This document shows positions 21,474-33,248 of a stretch of 64,000 nucleotides of DNA, one piece after another. The position numbers were made by a program, and so were the translations under genes. The DNA is taken from positions 19,103,260 through 19,167,259 of the forward strand of contig OY754975.1 of NCBI GenBank assembly GCA_963576475.1, given 5' to 3'. The stretch comes from Molanna angustata (Eukaryota; Arthropoda; Insecta; Trichoptera; Molannidae). The notes beneath the pieces are model-generated. The model saw only the letters and a program-made list of their open reading frames with translations, was not told the DNA's origin and ran no database searches. The number at the start of each line of letters is the position of its first letter. Positions within the stretch are counted from its first letter, which is position 1.

Positions 21474-23267
21474 ATGGACAATTTTGTGAATATTGTTTCT
21501 GCTTTCAATTCAATTGCACAAATAAATGAATTCGCTATCACCGGTAGACAAATGCCCGCGCGAAAAGTGTATAAGGAACGGTGTTCTCCATTCATTATTT
21601 ATAATGAAGCCGAATTTAAAAACAAATATCGTTTCAAAAAAGAAACTGTACGGTTCATAATATCATTAATATCTTCTGAGATTACTAAAAACACGAGAGG
21701 TGGTGCAGTGTCAGCGGAATTACAAGTACTTGTTGCAATTCGTAGCTGGGCTAGAAGTGAGGTTAGTTCTTACTGACATTATTATTATTAACTCCTCCAA
21801 GATATTTATACACTTATGGTTACTATAAATTTGTAATACCAAACTTCATTATATAATTTATTAATAATATTATTATGTCACTTCCTTGCGAGCTTTTTGT
21901 ATTAATGTATTGACGAATAATTTATTGTAATTAGTTTTTATTGCCTACAGGTACAAGATGATGCAGGTGATCTTCATGGACTTAGTCAGCCAACAGTTTC
22001 GCGAATTTGTAGCAGAGTAGCTCGAGCTATTGCACGTCTTAGTTCAACTTATATAAAAATGCCAAGTTCATCTGCAGAACAACTAGATGTAATGAATAGG
22101 TTTAAAGCAATTAAAAACTTCCCAAATGTGATAGGCGCCATAGATTGCACACACATCAAAATAAAAAAAAATGGTGGAGAAAATGCTCAATATTTCATAA
22201 ATAGAAAGGGATATTATTCTTTAAACGTGCAGGTATTTATTTTAATATTTTCGACTTTTAATTTTATTTTATGAAATTTATAGTACATTAACAAATTATT
22301 CACAAATATTTTAACAAAATAATTTAGTGTGCTTATTTCCTTTCAGGTTGTGTGTGATGCCAAATTAAAAATCAGAGACATTATATCCAGATGGCGTGGA
22401 AGCACACATGATTCAAGGATTTATAACGAATCATGTATAAAAGATAAATTGGAAAATAATGAATTTTATGGAAGACTCTTAGGAGATTCCGGTTATGCCT
22501 GCACTGGGAATCTTTTCACACCAATATTAAATCCTAGAAATATACAAGAGGAGAGATACAATGCGGCACAAATTGCTACTAGGAATACCGTTGAAAGATG
22601 TTTTGGAGTGTGGAAGCAAAGGTTTCGATGTCTATTACGAGGCTTGACAGTGTCATTAGACAACAGCAAAATCTTGATTGTTGCTCTTGCGGTATTGCAT
22701 AATATTGCAATTGATTTCAATGACAATATTGAAGGTAAACTCGAAAATTTTAAAAGTAATAAGGCATTTGATAATGAACTAGTTTTACTAACAATATGTG
22801 GCAGATCAGTTAGCGCGCTGGGTTAGAAATCCAGTGGTCGCGAGTTCAAATCCTGCTGCAACTGATTTCCGTTCACCTATAGCACAAGCTCTTTTGCTTA
22901 GCTTTATGTATGAGGATGTATATGTACTTGTTACAAAGACATATTCATTCTTTTCAAAAAATATATATAAATAATTGTGTCAATACCATGAAAAATTTTC
23001 ATACTTACATATATGTTAAATAAATAATAATAAACAATTCTTCCTTGCACCCTGCGCAAGTGGTGAGTTTATTGCCAAATGGCAATTTCTTCCAACTAAC
23101 CAGTGATGTCATTATTTGTATATCTTATGTATCATTTAATTTCAGATACCGTAAATGACACAGTAGAACATGAGACAGCAGAAGAACATGATATAATCAG
23201 GAATGAAAATAATGTATCTATAAGAGGAAATATAATAAGAGCAAACTTCATAAGAACATATTTTTAA
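21474..23267 (+). CDS. Harbinger transposase (HARBI1-like, DDE), four exons
   Basis: Cut-and-paste transposase. Exons: 21474-21761 (ends WARSE), 21951-22232 (VQDDAGDLHGLSQPTV to INRKGYYSLNVQ), 22347 to about 22776, and 23146-23267 (to RTYF-stop). Acceptors are ACAG, TTTCAG and TTTCAG, and donors GAG/GTTAGT and CAG/GTATTT. The first two exons are 96 and 94 codons, phase 0. DDE residues are in place: IGAIDCTHI, RGSTHDSRIY and NTVERCFGVWKQRFRCL. The donor of exon 3 is uncertain. Intron 3 carries a SINE. No stop was seen in the exons, so this could still be functional. The N-terminal MDNFVNIVSAFN start follows an A-rich leader. Confidence 0.85.
22797..22980 (+). repeat. tRNA-derived SINE in Harbinger intron 3
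   Basis: The head has pol III boxes (GCAGATCAGTTAGCGCG; B box GAGTTCAAATCC) and the body includes ATGAGGATGTATATGTACTTG. The same body occurs inverted at 55480-55640. It is followed by AT-rich sequence and a separate LINE-tail-like piece. Confidence 0.75.
23040..23110 (+). repeat. LINE/SINE 3'-tail family fragment
   Basis: GTGGTGAGTTTATTGCC, a small GGCAAT stem and CTTCCAACTAACCAGT. Related tails are at 61590-61645 (+) and 58029-58075 (-), all sharing TTATTGCC...GCAAT...CCAACCA. Confidence 0.5.
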
Positions 23268-23282
23268 GGACTTTTAATGTGA

Positions 23283-24180
23283 TCATGTTGATCTTCTTCA
23301 TCCTAGCGCTTTGTCCCGTTTCTATAGGGGTACGCTTTGACCATGAACATGGAATTGGCGAGTCTGATTATTACATTGAAGCGACTGCCATCTGACCTTC
23401 CTAACCCATAGAAAAGGAAACCAGACAAATTGAATCATGGCCACACAACCAGATTTTACTCAATGATTTTATTTTATTCTGGAAACAGACAGACAATTCT
23501 GGAAACAGACAGTATATTATACAATTTTGAAATAAATGTATGAATATTGGAAGTCTCCAGAATGTGGTAACTGCTATTTTATACTGCATTAATAGTTTGT
23601 CTATCTTAACATAAAAATATACTATCGTCAGAAAATTTATAATCCTGGTAGTAACATTTAGAATGAATAAAAATGTATATAATTAGATAAATTTCTTATG
23701 TATGGAAAAGTTCAGTAATTTGATTTTATGTTATAATGTAAAGAGCTTGAACATAGAACTGATTAGCTTTCCATGAATAACATAAAATTACTTCATATGA
23801 TATCACGTGTCAAAATTTTCAAAATGCACTCGTGTTCTTTAAAACAAAATTTGTCTGCTTTTATTAAAATATTTCATACAACATAAGCATTCTTCACCAT
23901 ACTGCATTAATAGTTTATCCATCTTAACATAAAAATATACTATCGGAAGAAAAAGGTGTGGAGAGTTTAGTGTTGGCTCATTTTTGTGGCATTTATTCAA
24001 CATGGATGATTTTTTCTGCCATGTACATGTCTCATATGCATATGTTGGAATGGGAAAGAAAGTAAATAAAAAAGTGTAAAATAAAATTGGTTTATTTTTC
24101 ATTATCAGACGGTTTGGGAATACCGTCGAAGAAACCCAATTGCAAATACAAAATAATTATTAAAATTAATTGATGATATA
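23283..24180. repeat. Repeat debris between the Harbinger genes
   Basis: No gene. 23290-23400 holds TE-like sequence (TTCTTCATCCTAGCG, GCGACTGCCATCTGACC). A 50-bp phrase (TGCATTAATAGTTT.TC.ATCTTAACATAAAAATATACTATCG, written loosely) occurs directly repeated at 23583-23632 and 23902-23951. Confidence 0.45.
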
Positions 24181-24589
24181 TTACAAATATTCTAAGGTAG
24201 AGGCGTTACGGTAGAGGCGTATTCTAAGGTAGAGGAGTTACTTGTCTAGAGGAATGATGATATATTTTTTATACGAAAATAAACCATGTCTTTTTTCCGA
24301 AAATTGTCTTTTTTGGATCATTATCTGAAATAAAAATAAAATTATATTATATAAATTATTGGTGTCAGTGTTAATTCCACTCTTGTATTTCATATTAATT
24401 TTAGAAAATGATGTGGTGTATGTGTGTTACAATGCTAACAATTATATCCATTGTAGTATGTGTGTACTTGTTTGTTTCAGAATACTAACTGAATTTTTAA
24501 ACAATGTAAAAATATAAATTAATCACACTTTGCACATGTTCGTAAAATATTTTTTCATGTATTAACTGTCAATATAAATTTACAAACCT

Positions 24590-26592
24590 TTATTCCTCTG
24601 CCATTAGTTTATTATATTCTAATAACATTATCTTGTATTTTAGGTCTAAGTTACGCGACTCCTTCTTAGCAATTTCAATACTTATTTCGTGTAATTCTAA
24701 TTTATGTTCCATATCTTTTTCTGCAATTGTATTGGCTATTTCTAAGTATTTTGATTTTTTCTTAGCGTTTTCTAATTTAATCGAATATATTTTTTTTTTA
24801 TTTTCTATTTCTACTTCTGCAATTGAAGTTACTTGTCTAGTTATTTCTTTGTTTATGTTCATATTACTGTTCTTCGGTGTTTTTTTTTATTTAATATGAA
24901 AACCAGACGATATCTGTAAAGAAACAATATTTATTTTAGACAAAAACATAAGTGATTTTTGGTATAACTTAATTGTATCATTAGATAATATTTATTTTTC
25001 ATTAGATATTATCTTTTCACAAGTTATTTAATAATGTTACCTTCTTAGGCGTTATGTCCTCAATAAAATCCTCGGTAATTTTGGGGGTTTCAATAACATT
25101 CTCATTAATTTTTGTAGAATTTTCAAAAACATCTTCAATAATGTTCTGAAAGAATATTAAATCATAGTAATTATATTATTATTCTAAATTACTTATATAT
25201 TCATGAATCAACTATACATCTATAATATTCCTTCTTTTAATTTTATTTACTTATGAAGCATATTACTGCAAATAATTTAGTACCTAAGAATTAAAAATGC
25301 TATACCTATACTTAAAATAAATGTATGTTTTGATACCAAAAAAATGCTATTTGTTATTTATAATTCCCAAAAACATTTATACAAATAATAATAAATTCAT
25401 GAGGACAGTATGTATATGAATAAACATAAAAAAAGACATAAAAAGTAATCAGTGGTATGAGATGCAGGGGTCGAATAAGAAATGGCTTGCATGACTATTA
25501 TAAATGGTATCTAGAAAATGGGAATAGAAGTGGTGATAATTAATAAGAAAACATTTAAGAAGATATGCATGAACATGAATAAAGCAAAAACGTTTGGTAT
25601 GTCAAGAAAGAATATTGTGGCATTCGGTCTTCTCTGCCTATCCCAATAGAAATGTCGTGATGGTATGTATATATGAATTATATTTACATTATCATTGACG
25701 TCTTCATCCATAAGATTATCTACCACAACTTCTGCTGATTCTTCAGCGACTGGTTCCTGTGTGTTGATCTGTAACAAATTGATGCAAACAAAGCATAAGT
25801 TTAGATAGGTATAACATAGAAATATGTAAGCAAAAATTGTGATGAGTCAAACGAACTATGAAAACAACAAAATTTAATTAATTCAATTAGACACTTTTTT
25901 AAAAAACATATTTTTTGGACAGAGTTAATGCATTTTCTTACCTCATTCATACCATCACTGTCAAATATATTTTCGTCTCTGACGAATTCTTGGGGCAGCC
26001 AAGCAATGATGTTGTCTGCATCAACAGGTGGAAGTGGCGGTGCTGGTCCACCTCCTGTCTTTTTTATTTCCTTTCTATATGAATTTACTTGCTTCTTAGC
26101 ATTCATTTTAATTATATTGAATTGGGCCTTGGCCTGATTTATTGTCCTGGATTTTCCAGTCAACGCATTAAAACTGAAAACGAATTTAAAGAAATATTTA
26201 ATGGTATGATTAGTACAACGCTCATTATTCAACTTACTAGAATATAATTTGAGAATTTATAAGAATATTATTAAATTCGCATACTTACTTTTCGCAAATA
26301 CTAGCCCACGCGACTTTTTTCTTATTGTTTGTGTTGGTGTCTGTATTTTTGTCACCAATCACATTTAATTTTGATCTAATTAATTCCATTAGAAGGCTCT
26401 GTAAATAAAAATAAACCGGATAATTATAAATATGATCACATGTACTGAATAATCAAAAAATACATAACCTATAAGATAATATTTAATGAGAATGAACACA
26501 TGGATACACTTATTACTCACTTTTTCAGTGTTGCTCCAATTTTCGCTGCGGTTTTTTTTGTCTTTAATATTCATTTTCGGAATATTATTCAT
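24590..26592 (-). CDS. Harbinger Myb/SANT-like DNA-binding protein, six exons
   Basis: Second protein of Harbinger transposons; in the family it binds the ends and helps nuclear import of the transposase. Exons (minus): 26592-26521 (NRSENWSNTEK), 26398-26289 (SLLMELIRSKLN to KKVAWASICE), 26173-25942 (FNALTGKSRTINQAKAQF, RKEIKKTGGGPAPPLPP), 25768-25688, 25145-25041 and 24866-24590 (coiled-coil-like, ENAKKKSKYLEIANTIAEKD to LMAEE-stop). Splice sites GTGAGT, GTAAGT, GTAAGA and GTAACA with CAG acceptors are visible. The first three exons form a Myb/SANT-like domain with the typical KKTGGGP end; the donor of the fourth exon is tentative. No stop seen. Confidence 0.82.
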
Positions 26593-26996
26593 TTTATTAT
26601 TTATAATAAAAAATGCGCACAATAAACTCAAAATGATGCAAATGCAACAACTGTCAAATTACCGGAAAAAACACGCGATTTCCGACGTTGCCAGCTCAAA
26701 CAGTAACATAGCAACGATATTGTTATATTGGTATATAAAAGTTATTATGAATAGTCAAGAGTATAAGTGCTTATACTGTGTTTTAGTTATATAATGTTAA
26801 TACAACAATATAAGGTAATATTATGAATAAGACTGATAGACTATTGCTTACGGGGGCGCCTGCTGCCAATGTACCTATTTTTTCAATTTGATATTGCATC
26901 ATTAATATGAAAGAAAACATTTTGAAAAAATAACTTCGATAGTTTGAATATCAATAAAGAAAAATATTCCTTAACTTTTTAATTATGTTCTGTATA

Positions 26997-27605
26997 CAGG
27001 GTGTCCCATAAGTCAACGTATTCCTTTTAAGGGCTGTTGTACCAACTCATGACTCGCCAGAATATGCAAATATGACCTTAGTAAAAGTGCCTTAGTTTTC
27101 GAGATATTGCCACTTTTACAAAGTGCCCGAAAATCTCCGCCTTAGATTGGTTTTTCGAGAGCCATATTTACAAATTTCAATATTTTGGAATTCTAATTTA
27201 TGTTTTACAATCTTGAATAACTCAGCTATTGATCACTATCCAAAATAATAATAAAACTTTTTCTTTTGGCGGAGAAAAAAATAATTATGGCCCGGGTTAT
27301 GAATTTAAAAAAAAATATTACCCAACTTTGATTGTTCACACTGAAAAAAAAATGTATGACGTAAACCTGGCAAAGTATTGCAAAAGTTGGCTCAATTATT
27401 GTTATTTCCAAAATAGTATAACAACTACTATGTTTTACCGTAGAAAAAATAGATATTGCTATTTTACTGCAAAATGAGCTGATTGTAAAATTATTTAATT
27501 TATTAGGATTACCGGCGTAAACACTTGCTTTTATTTATTAAAGTGACAAGGATTTTTTTAACTAAATAAAACATTTAAATAATCTAAAGGCAAGTGTTCA
27601 CCCTG
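26997..27605. mobile_element. Non-autonomous TIR element (CAGGGTG ends)
   Basis: Starts CAGGGTGTCCCATAAGTC and ends CACCCTG, with TA on both flanks (26995-26996, 27606-27607). No transposase. The weak open frames inside are AT-rich and unsupported. It is a MITE-like element of a type widespread in insects. Confidence 0.7.
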
Positions 27606-27631
27606 TATATTCTTTGTAGAAAAATAATGTT

Positions 27632-28507
27632 ATGATACTCACTGAGTGTTGGCTGGAAGATGGTACTGTCATTCCACCCATTGCGGGATATGTGTCTTTT
27701 CAGACAGAGAATCACTCCAACAGATCTGAAGGGGTTGTAATCTATATAAAAGATTTTCTTTATCCTATTTGCACACCAATCAATATGACTGATGCGAATG
27801 CCATAAGAATAGTGTGTGAAAATAAACTTTCTATTATAGAAATATACCGCTCACCGTCACAGCATGACCTAGCTCCCTTTCTTGCCTCGTTAGACAGGGT
27901 GTTGGCTCACAGAACTAACTGTAAACATGGAGTACTCGCGGGAGATCTCAACATATGTAGATATACTCAATGGAAGTGAACGCTCTGAGAGATACATGTG
28001 TTTGCTATCAGAACATGGCTATATACCTATAATAAACAAACAAACAAACCAACACGAGTAACACATACTTCATCTTCTTGTATAGACCATATTTTTACAA
28101 AACCTGCACAAGGGATTAGAGCTGCTATAGTACAAACGACCTTTACAGATCATTATACCACCATAGCAATACTACAAGAAAACCAAGTTATTCCAAAAAT
28201 AAAAGACAAAACTATCAATTTTATAAACTATCATGCCATTATTGAATCTCTAAAACATGAAAGCTGGTTAGAAGTATTAACGGATGATGAACCTGATACG
28301 GCAACAAATAGATTCGTCCAAAATATTCTAAAACACTTATCAAAGAAAGATACCACACAAGAAAATTAAACTAAAGCCATGGATCACAGAAGCTATTTTT
28401 AAAAGTGTACACAGGAGAGACGAACTGCACACGAAGGTTCGAAGATTTCCTCTGAACCAGAAGCTACAAAAATTTTATAACAAATATAAAAATATGCTTA
28501 ACAGTAT
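27632..28507 (+). pseudogene. LINE endonuclease and linker, cut by BEL 2
   Basis: APE-like endonuclease: MILTECWLEDG, IEIYRSPSQHDLAPFLASLD, VLAGDLNIC, then in a second frame SSSCIDHIFTK and FTDHYTTIAIL (the S-D-H type block as T-D-H). The linker continues WITEAIFKSVHRRDELHTKV to FYNKYKNMLNSIV. A frameshift at about 27979 and the BEL LTR at 28508 end it. The N-terminus is missing, next to the CAGGGTG element. Confidence 0.8.
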
Positions 28508-28935
28508 TGTTTCGTACGGACATAAGTACCAGATGACATCCCTTCCTTGCCACCTTCCTAATTCACCTGAGGCGAAATACGATAAGTGGAGGATGGGAGG
28601 GGGGTATACTACGGCTACGCGCGTGCGATAAGCCCGCCGATCAGTATAAATCAGTATATCATGCCGTGCACATTGATATAAGGTATTTTTGATTATCGCG
28701 GGACATTTCGCCGATATCAAATTGAGATTATATCCGTGATCATAAGTGTCGTGTTGTGTGTCATCTTACAAGAGAACAGTGTAGTAACCACAACATTACG
28801 AAGAGGAACAGTGACGTCGCAATCAGGTGAGTCCTTGTCATCTTCCACATCCTTAATTACAGTCCACCATCTTTCAGTTGTTCATAACGACATCCTCCAT
28901 GTGAGAGCAGACCACAACGGGCGACTGCTAGCACA
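28508..28935 (+). repeat. Putative 5' LTR of BEL element 2
   Basis: Starts TGTTTCGTACGG where the LINE frame breaks and ends GCACA before a leader with GAGCCGGATTTT. A TATAAA-like box (CAGTATAAATCAG near 28640) could serve the LTR promoter. The 3' LTR is absent, so limits are inferred. Confidence 0.55.
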
Positions 28936-29068
28936 TTTTCTGATCCTAATCTGAGCCGGATTTTCTGGTGCAGAATTTGTCCATTTGAGCTAGACATTCT
29001 AGCGTTTTTGTCATTTTTGGTCTAGTGTACGAAATATCTACCTACGGAATAAATTCATTCATAAAAAA

Positions 29069-30585
29069 ATGGCTACGAAACACAGATCTAGCTCAAGGCT
29101 AACTAGATCGCGAAAGGCACAGGCAGAAAAATCAAATGCGAGTATATTGATGCAAAAATATAGCCGATATTTGAATTTTATTAATACGTTGTATGATATG
29201 TCTGTACAATTAGCTGATGATCCAGAGTTGATACCGCGATTTCTAGTGATGTATCCGGATCTCGACAATATGTTTAAATCATTCAGTGAGGTTCATATGG
29301 AACGGTCATGTCTTGAGAATGACTCTCCTGACCTTGAAGAATTTTCCGACGTCGAAACGATGGTATACTTCATCAAAGAAAAATATCAAACGGTTCGCAT
29401 TGAACAAAAGACGTCTCAAGGTTGTCCAATTCAATTACCGACAATTAAATTGAGTACCTTCTCGGGAAGAATCGAAGATTGGCCGTCATTTTTTGAAATT
29501 TATAAATCTTTAATTCACAACAATAGTACCTTATCAAGAACTCAAAAAATGTATTATCTACTGAGTTCGATCTCCGATACCTGTAAAGGTATTATAAACC
29601 ACTTACATATAAATGATGAAAATTACACGGTTGCCATCGATCTATTGTGCCGCCGATTCGACAATCGAAGATTGTTAGCGGACAAATATACCAATCATCT
29701 TATTTCAGCCACACCGCGGAGTGATTTGCGCTCGTACCGTAACGTAATCCTAGAGAACAGTCATGCCCTCAGTGCCTTAAATTTTAATGTGAAAGAATGG
29801 AGCTTCCTATTACTACATATTCATTTAAAAAAAAATAGATTCGGATTTGCGTGATCATTTTGAGCAGTTATATGGTACAAATCCGACAGCTATCCCGACC
29901 TTCGAGAATTTTATTTCATTTCTAGAGACACAATGCCGCACGCAAGAAACATTTCATCAAGGCGATATTAAATTGCATAAATTGTCAGCTAAACAATCTA
30001 ATAAGGTGTATTTTTCCAACACGACTTATAACAGGAAATGCCTGTATTGTGATGCTGTTGGTCATTTAATATATTCTTGTCAAGGTTTTAGTTCATGTAA
30101 TGTCGATGAAAGAAAAAAATTTGTTTTCGAAAATAAACTGTGTTTCAGTTGTTTGAAAAATCATCCCATCAAGAATTGCACTTGTGGGTAAGTGTAAAAT
30201 TTGCAGCTCAATAAAACATAATTCTTTATTACATCGTGACAGCAATAACCCAGACAGGCCGGTCGTTTCGGAACTACAAAAATACATCGCCCCTTCCCAA
30301 TCTGTGGTCGGCGTAAGCGAGCGACCCGACTCGATGTGTGAACCAAATACCTCACATTACACCAATTGCTCGTTGTCCAACCAAAGTCATACTTCGGTCC
30401 TTAGCCACTGTTATACTGGGTGTTCGGGACAATATGGTCAGGTTCATACAGCACGAGCATTATTGGACAGTGGTTCGCAATCAACGTTCATAACCAAGGA
30501 TTGCGTTCAACGAATTGGTTTATCCCGTAGTAAGGTGCAAGTGCAAATACAAGCGGTCGGCAAGGTAGATGCCCCGCGTCCCAGG
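29069..30585 (+). pseudogene. BEL 2 gag and start of protease, frameshifted
   Basis: Gag with the Pao core LPTIKLSTFSGRIEDWPSFF, YYLLSSISDTCKGI and CRRFDNRRLLADKY. A frame change in an A run near 29835 leads to RDHFEQLYGTNPTAIPTFEN. Cysteine clusters are CLYCDAVGHLIYSC, CFSCLKNHPIKNC and CKICSSIKHNSLLH. Another shift near 30185 leads to protease with an intact D-S-G (ALLDSGSQSTFITKDCV) before a LINE insertion at 30591. Unlike BEL 1, the protease active site is normal. Confidence 0.87.
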
Positions 30586-30590
30586 GGTTT

Positions 30591-31526
30591 TTTTTTTTTT
30601 TTTGAGTGGCAGCTCTCCAAGGAGAACACACTTAGGCCGGTTGGCCCTTTGTGATACCACAGTAGGGTTGTCCTTCCCCTTCACTAAACCACATTGAACC
30701 AGCCTGAGTGGTTAATAAATGTCAGAACGTCGCTAATGTCAGCAGACGCTATGTCCATCAGGTCATCGTAGAAGAAACTTCCCAAGAATTTCCTCCTATT
30801 TCTGGAGAGAGCAGGGCATTGACAGAGGAAGTGGACTACCGTCTCTTCTTCCTCTTCATCTTGGCATGCTCTGCAATAATCAAATGCCTCTAAACCAAGC
30901 CTTCTGGCATGTTTTCCTATGAGCCAGTGCCCTGTTAATACCGATGTGACTCTGGCTAGTGAGTCCCTTCTGAACGAGAGCATCTCCCTTGTTCTCTTGA
31001 GATCATATTTTGGCCATGTTTGTTTGGCAATGGCACACGTGCTTTCTTCAGACCATCTTTGATTGGCACGAGTTATCGTTTTCTCATCGACCCGGAGTTT
31101 ACATGTTGCCATGGGAACCCCGGGTCGATGATTTATTGTTTCTAAAGGTAACAGGGTACCTGCCCTGGCCAGTTCATCTGCCTTACAGTTACCTGTTATA
31201 TCATTGTGACCTGGTACCCACATAACAAGTATGTTAAACCGCTCGGCTGCTTTGTTTAATGCTATGCGGCAGTTCAGGGCAACTTTAGAGGTCGTTAATG
31301 CGCCTCGCAGAGCCTTGATCGCTGCTTGGCTGTCTGTGAGGATACGGACTTCGCTGCCTTGCATTGCGGCCCTTTGTATCCATCCTATTGCTTCTTGAAT
31401 CGCCAGGATCTCTGCCTGAAAAACACTGCAGTGGTCTGGCAACCTGAATGAAATATTGATATTTGGTTGCTCCGAAAATACCCCTCCACCCACCCTTCCG
31501 TCCAGTTTCGACCCATCTGTGTATAT
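30591..31526 (-). mobile_element. 5'-truncated LINE insertion with 11-bp duplication
   Basis: CCCAGGGGTTT occurs at 30580-30590 and 31527-31537. The poly(A) end is at the left (poly T 30591-30603). Same family as 5944-6558. Confidence 0.95.
30684..31526 (-). pseudogene. LINE ORF2 C-terminus with RNase H domain
   Basis: An open stretch of at least 269 codons carrying RNase H: TDGSKLDGRVGGGVF with the first Asp (just upstream of the first Met), VFQAEILAIQEAI with Glu, ILTDSQAAIKAL with Asp, and VMWVPGHNDITGNCKADELA with the last Asp. The tail is LTGHWLIGKHARRLGLEAF, CRACQDEEEEETVVHFLC. RNase H of I/R1/LOA-type LINEs removes the RNA strand during copying. The fragment is open but lacks the RT, so it is not an independent gene. 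Confidence 0.88.
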
Positions 31527-31740
31527 CCCAGGGGTTTAGTTTCGCTGGTGATTTGTTATTTGAACCGTGACGAACGTACTAATACTACGATAACTTCTAA
31601 CGCTGTCATATTGACAAAAATCACGTCGCATTTGCCGGAGGTCAAAATATCTAACTGTATTACGCGACATTATAGTAACTTAAATCTCGCCGACAACAAT
31701 TTTTACCTACCGAATAAAATCGATAAACAGATATGCTTGC
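31527..31740 (+). pseudogene. BEL 2 protease-region fragment after the LINE
   Basis: Resumes with LVSLVICYLNRD, ITSHLPEVKISNCITRHYSN and LNLADNNFYLPNKID, aligning with VVINQITSNKPHVKLS...LADNNFDKPGEI-type sequence of BEL 1. Stops at 31743. Confidence 0.8.
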
Positions 31741-31749
31741 TATAAGGGA

Positions 31750-32345
31750 GGCGCTACAATAGGTCCAAGGGCAACCTATAAATCGATGGACACAACTGGG
31801 CATCTTCACCGATAACATGTTGAGAGTGCAAAGCATTACAGACATGCAGTTGGTGAACCCCCTAATTGTGGACGTACAAACAATATTGCCCCAGCTGCAG
31901 TTGGAAGGAAGAGGCATGAAGGTATACTGAGTAAGGGAACACACCAGAATAAAAGGGAATGAAAGAGTTGACAAACTTGCAAGACAAGCAACATTAAAAA
32001 AGACTTCACCTATATATGACAAATTTCCACGAACATATGCAAAAGAAATAATAAGAAGGAACAACTATAGACAATCATAAGATAATTCTCAAACCGTTAC
32101 AAGGATCTTCTTCCCAACCAATGAAGAAGTAAAAAAAAACTTCAGAAGAAAAGACGGCATAAGATTTAAATAAAACAACCCAGTTCTTCACAAACCAAAG
32201 GTCATTCATTACGAAGCTACTTGTATAGATTCAAACTTAGAAGTGATGACAGATGTATATGCAAGGATGTGACCTCTCAAACAATCTCACACCAATGGTG
32301 AAAGAGAAAGAAATAAGGTGAAAAATGCATGTAGATTGCAAAACA
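31750..32345 (+). pseudogene. Degenerate LINE RNase H remnant
   Basis: VREHTRIKGNERVDKLARQA (31940-32000) matches the W-V-x-x-H-x-G-I-x-G-N-E-x-A-D-x-L-A block of LINE RNase H. Downstream frames show TQFFTNQRSF and a cysteine near the end. Many stops. Confidence 0.6.
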
Positions 32346-32360
32346 AAGTAATTTAATATT

Positions 32361-32820
32361 TTTATTATTGCATATGCGCAAAAATTGGATTTTTTTCCCT
32401 GTCGGGAGTCAAAGATATTTTTTAACAGTATTTTTTATTTTTTAGCAGTCACCTCAGGTATAAGAATTGTTGCTTTCATTATTTACAAAAAACCAATTCT
32501 CTCAATAGATGGCGTTACAACAAAAATAAATAAAAATAATAAGAATGTTGTTCATAATTTCACACATAGAAGGCTGTAGTAAAAATCCTTATTTTCTCAA
32601 GTGAAAAGAATTTCAGTATTGCAATAAGAACTTTCAAAAATTGAATTGATAGGGATCTCATTAAAAAGGCATAATTGGTGAACGTTGCACAAGCACATAA
32701 AGTGATCACGTAAACCAGCCGATGACAGGTCGTAAGCCCTGTAGGTGCCTTGATTTCCCGGTTCTCCTACAGTAAATATTCCAACTTCGTCTCTATTGAG
32801 ATAATTAAAAATCTGTTAAA
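32361..32820. repeat. SINE-like repeat, copy B (5' part inverted)
   Basis: Left 68 bp (32361-32428) matches the 3' end of the repeat at 43345-43770 in the same minus orientation. 32458-32820 matches the rest in the opposite orientation. This is the arrangement expected from twin priming of a retroposed element. Confidence 0.75.
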
Positions 32821-33248
32821 AAATGCAAAACAAAGAATTAGAAAACCAAAACTCAACATTGCAAAATGAAACATACAGTCAAATTATGAAACCAATTCTG
32901 GATGCTATCAAGGAGCAAAACGGCGCAACTGCTTAATTGTAGAAATAGGCCATTTCCTGTAATAACTGTCTTTTTCACACATTATGTAACTAAATTAAAA
33001 ATAATTGTAAAAGCTACACTTCTTATTTTTTTCTGTTCACAATGTCGAGTAATCTATTACATCGGAAGGCTTGTATGCCCCCCTCTGATAAGGTGTTTGT
33101 GGTTTCCTTATATAAAGCAAATGCTGGAAGGGGTCCAATGTAGGCCACAGCTGACATCCTTGAAAACCCTGCTCATTATAAGCAGGGTGTAAAAAAGAAT
33201 TATTAAAAAAAATTGGAAATAACAAAACCAGAAATAAATGACACTGAT
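32821..33248. other. Calypso 3' flank, no other gene
   Basis: AT-rich. A hairpin with 8-bp arms (33166-33173 / 33181-33188, ACCCTGCT...AGCAGGGT) lies about 60 bp beyond the Calypso stop on the minus strand. An AATAAA on the minus strand overlaps the stop codon and is the nearest possible poly(A) signal. Confidence 0.45.

Larger units (their letters stand above)
21135..26835. mobile_element. PIF/Harbinger DNA transposon, apparently near-complete
   Basis: Exact 17-bp terminal inverted repeats, CAGTCTTATTCATAATA at 21135-21151 and its reverse complement at 26819-26835, are flanked by ATA on both sides (21132-21134, 26836-26838). It has the two genes typical of the superfamily, a transposase on plus and a Myb/SANT-like DNA-binding protein on minus, converging. 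Length 5.7 kb including SINE/LINE-tail debris in the third transposase intron and in the gap between the genes. Weaker inverted similarity continues about 100 bp inward. Confidence 0.92.
28508..31740 (+). mobile_element. Pao/BEL LTR retrotransposon 2 (truncated, nested LINE)
   Basis: LTR, leader, gag and protease start are present; RT and integrase are missing. Inserted into a LINE endonuclease-RT linker, exactly the type of site used by BEL 1. Split by a 936-bp LINE with an 11-bp duplication. Ends in unrelated LINE debris near 31740. Confidence 0.85.

Noticed and set aside
33166..33188. Hairpin downstream of Calypso as a terminator
   Set aside because: Intrinsic hairpin terminators do not end pol II genes; more likely a repeat fragment.
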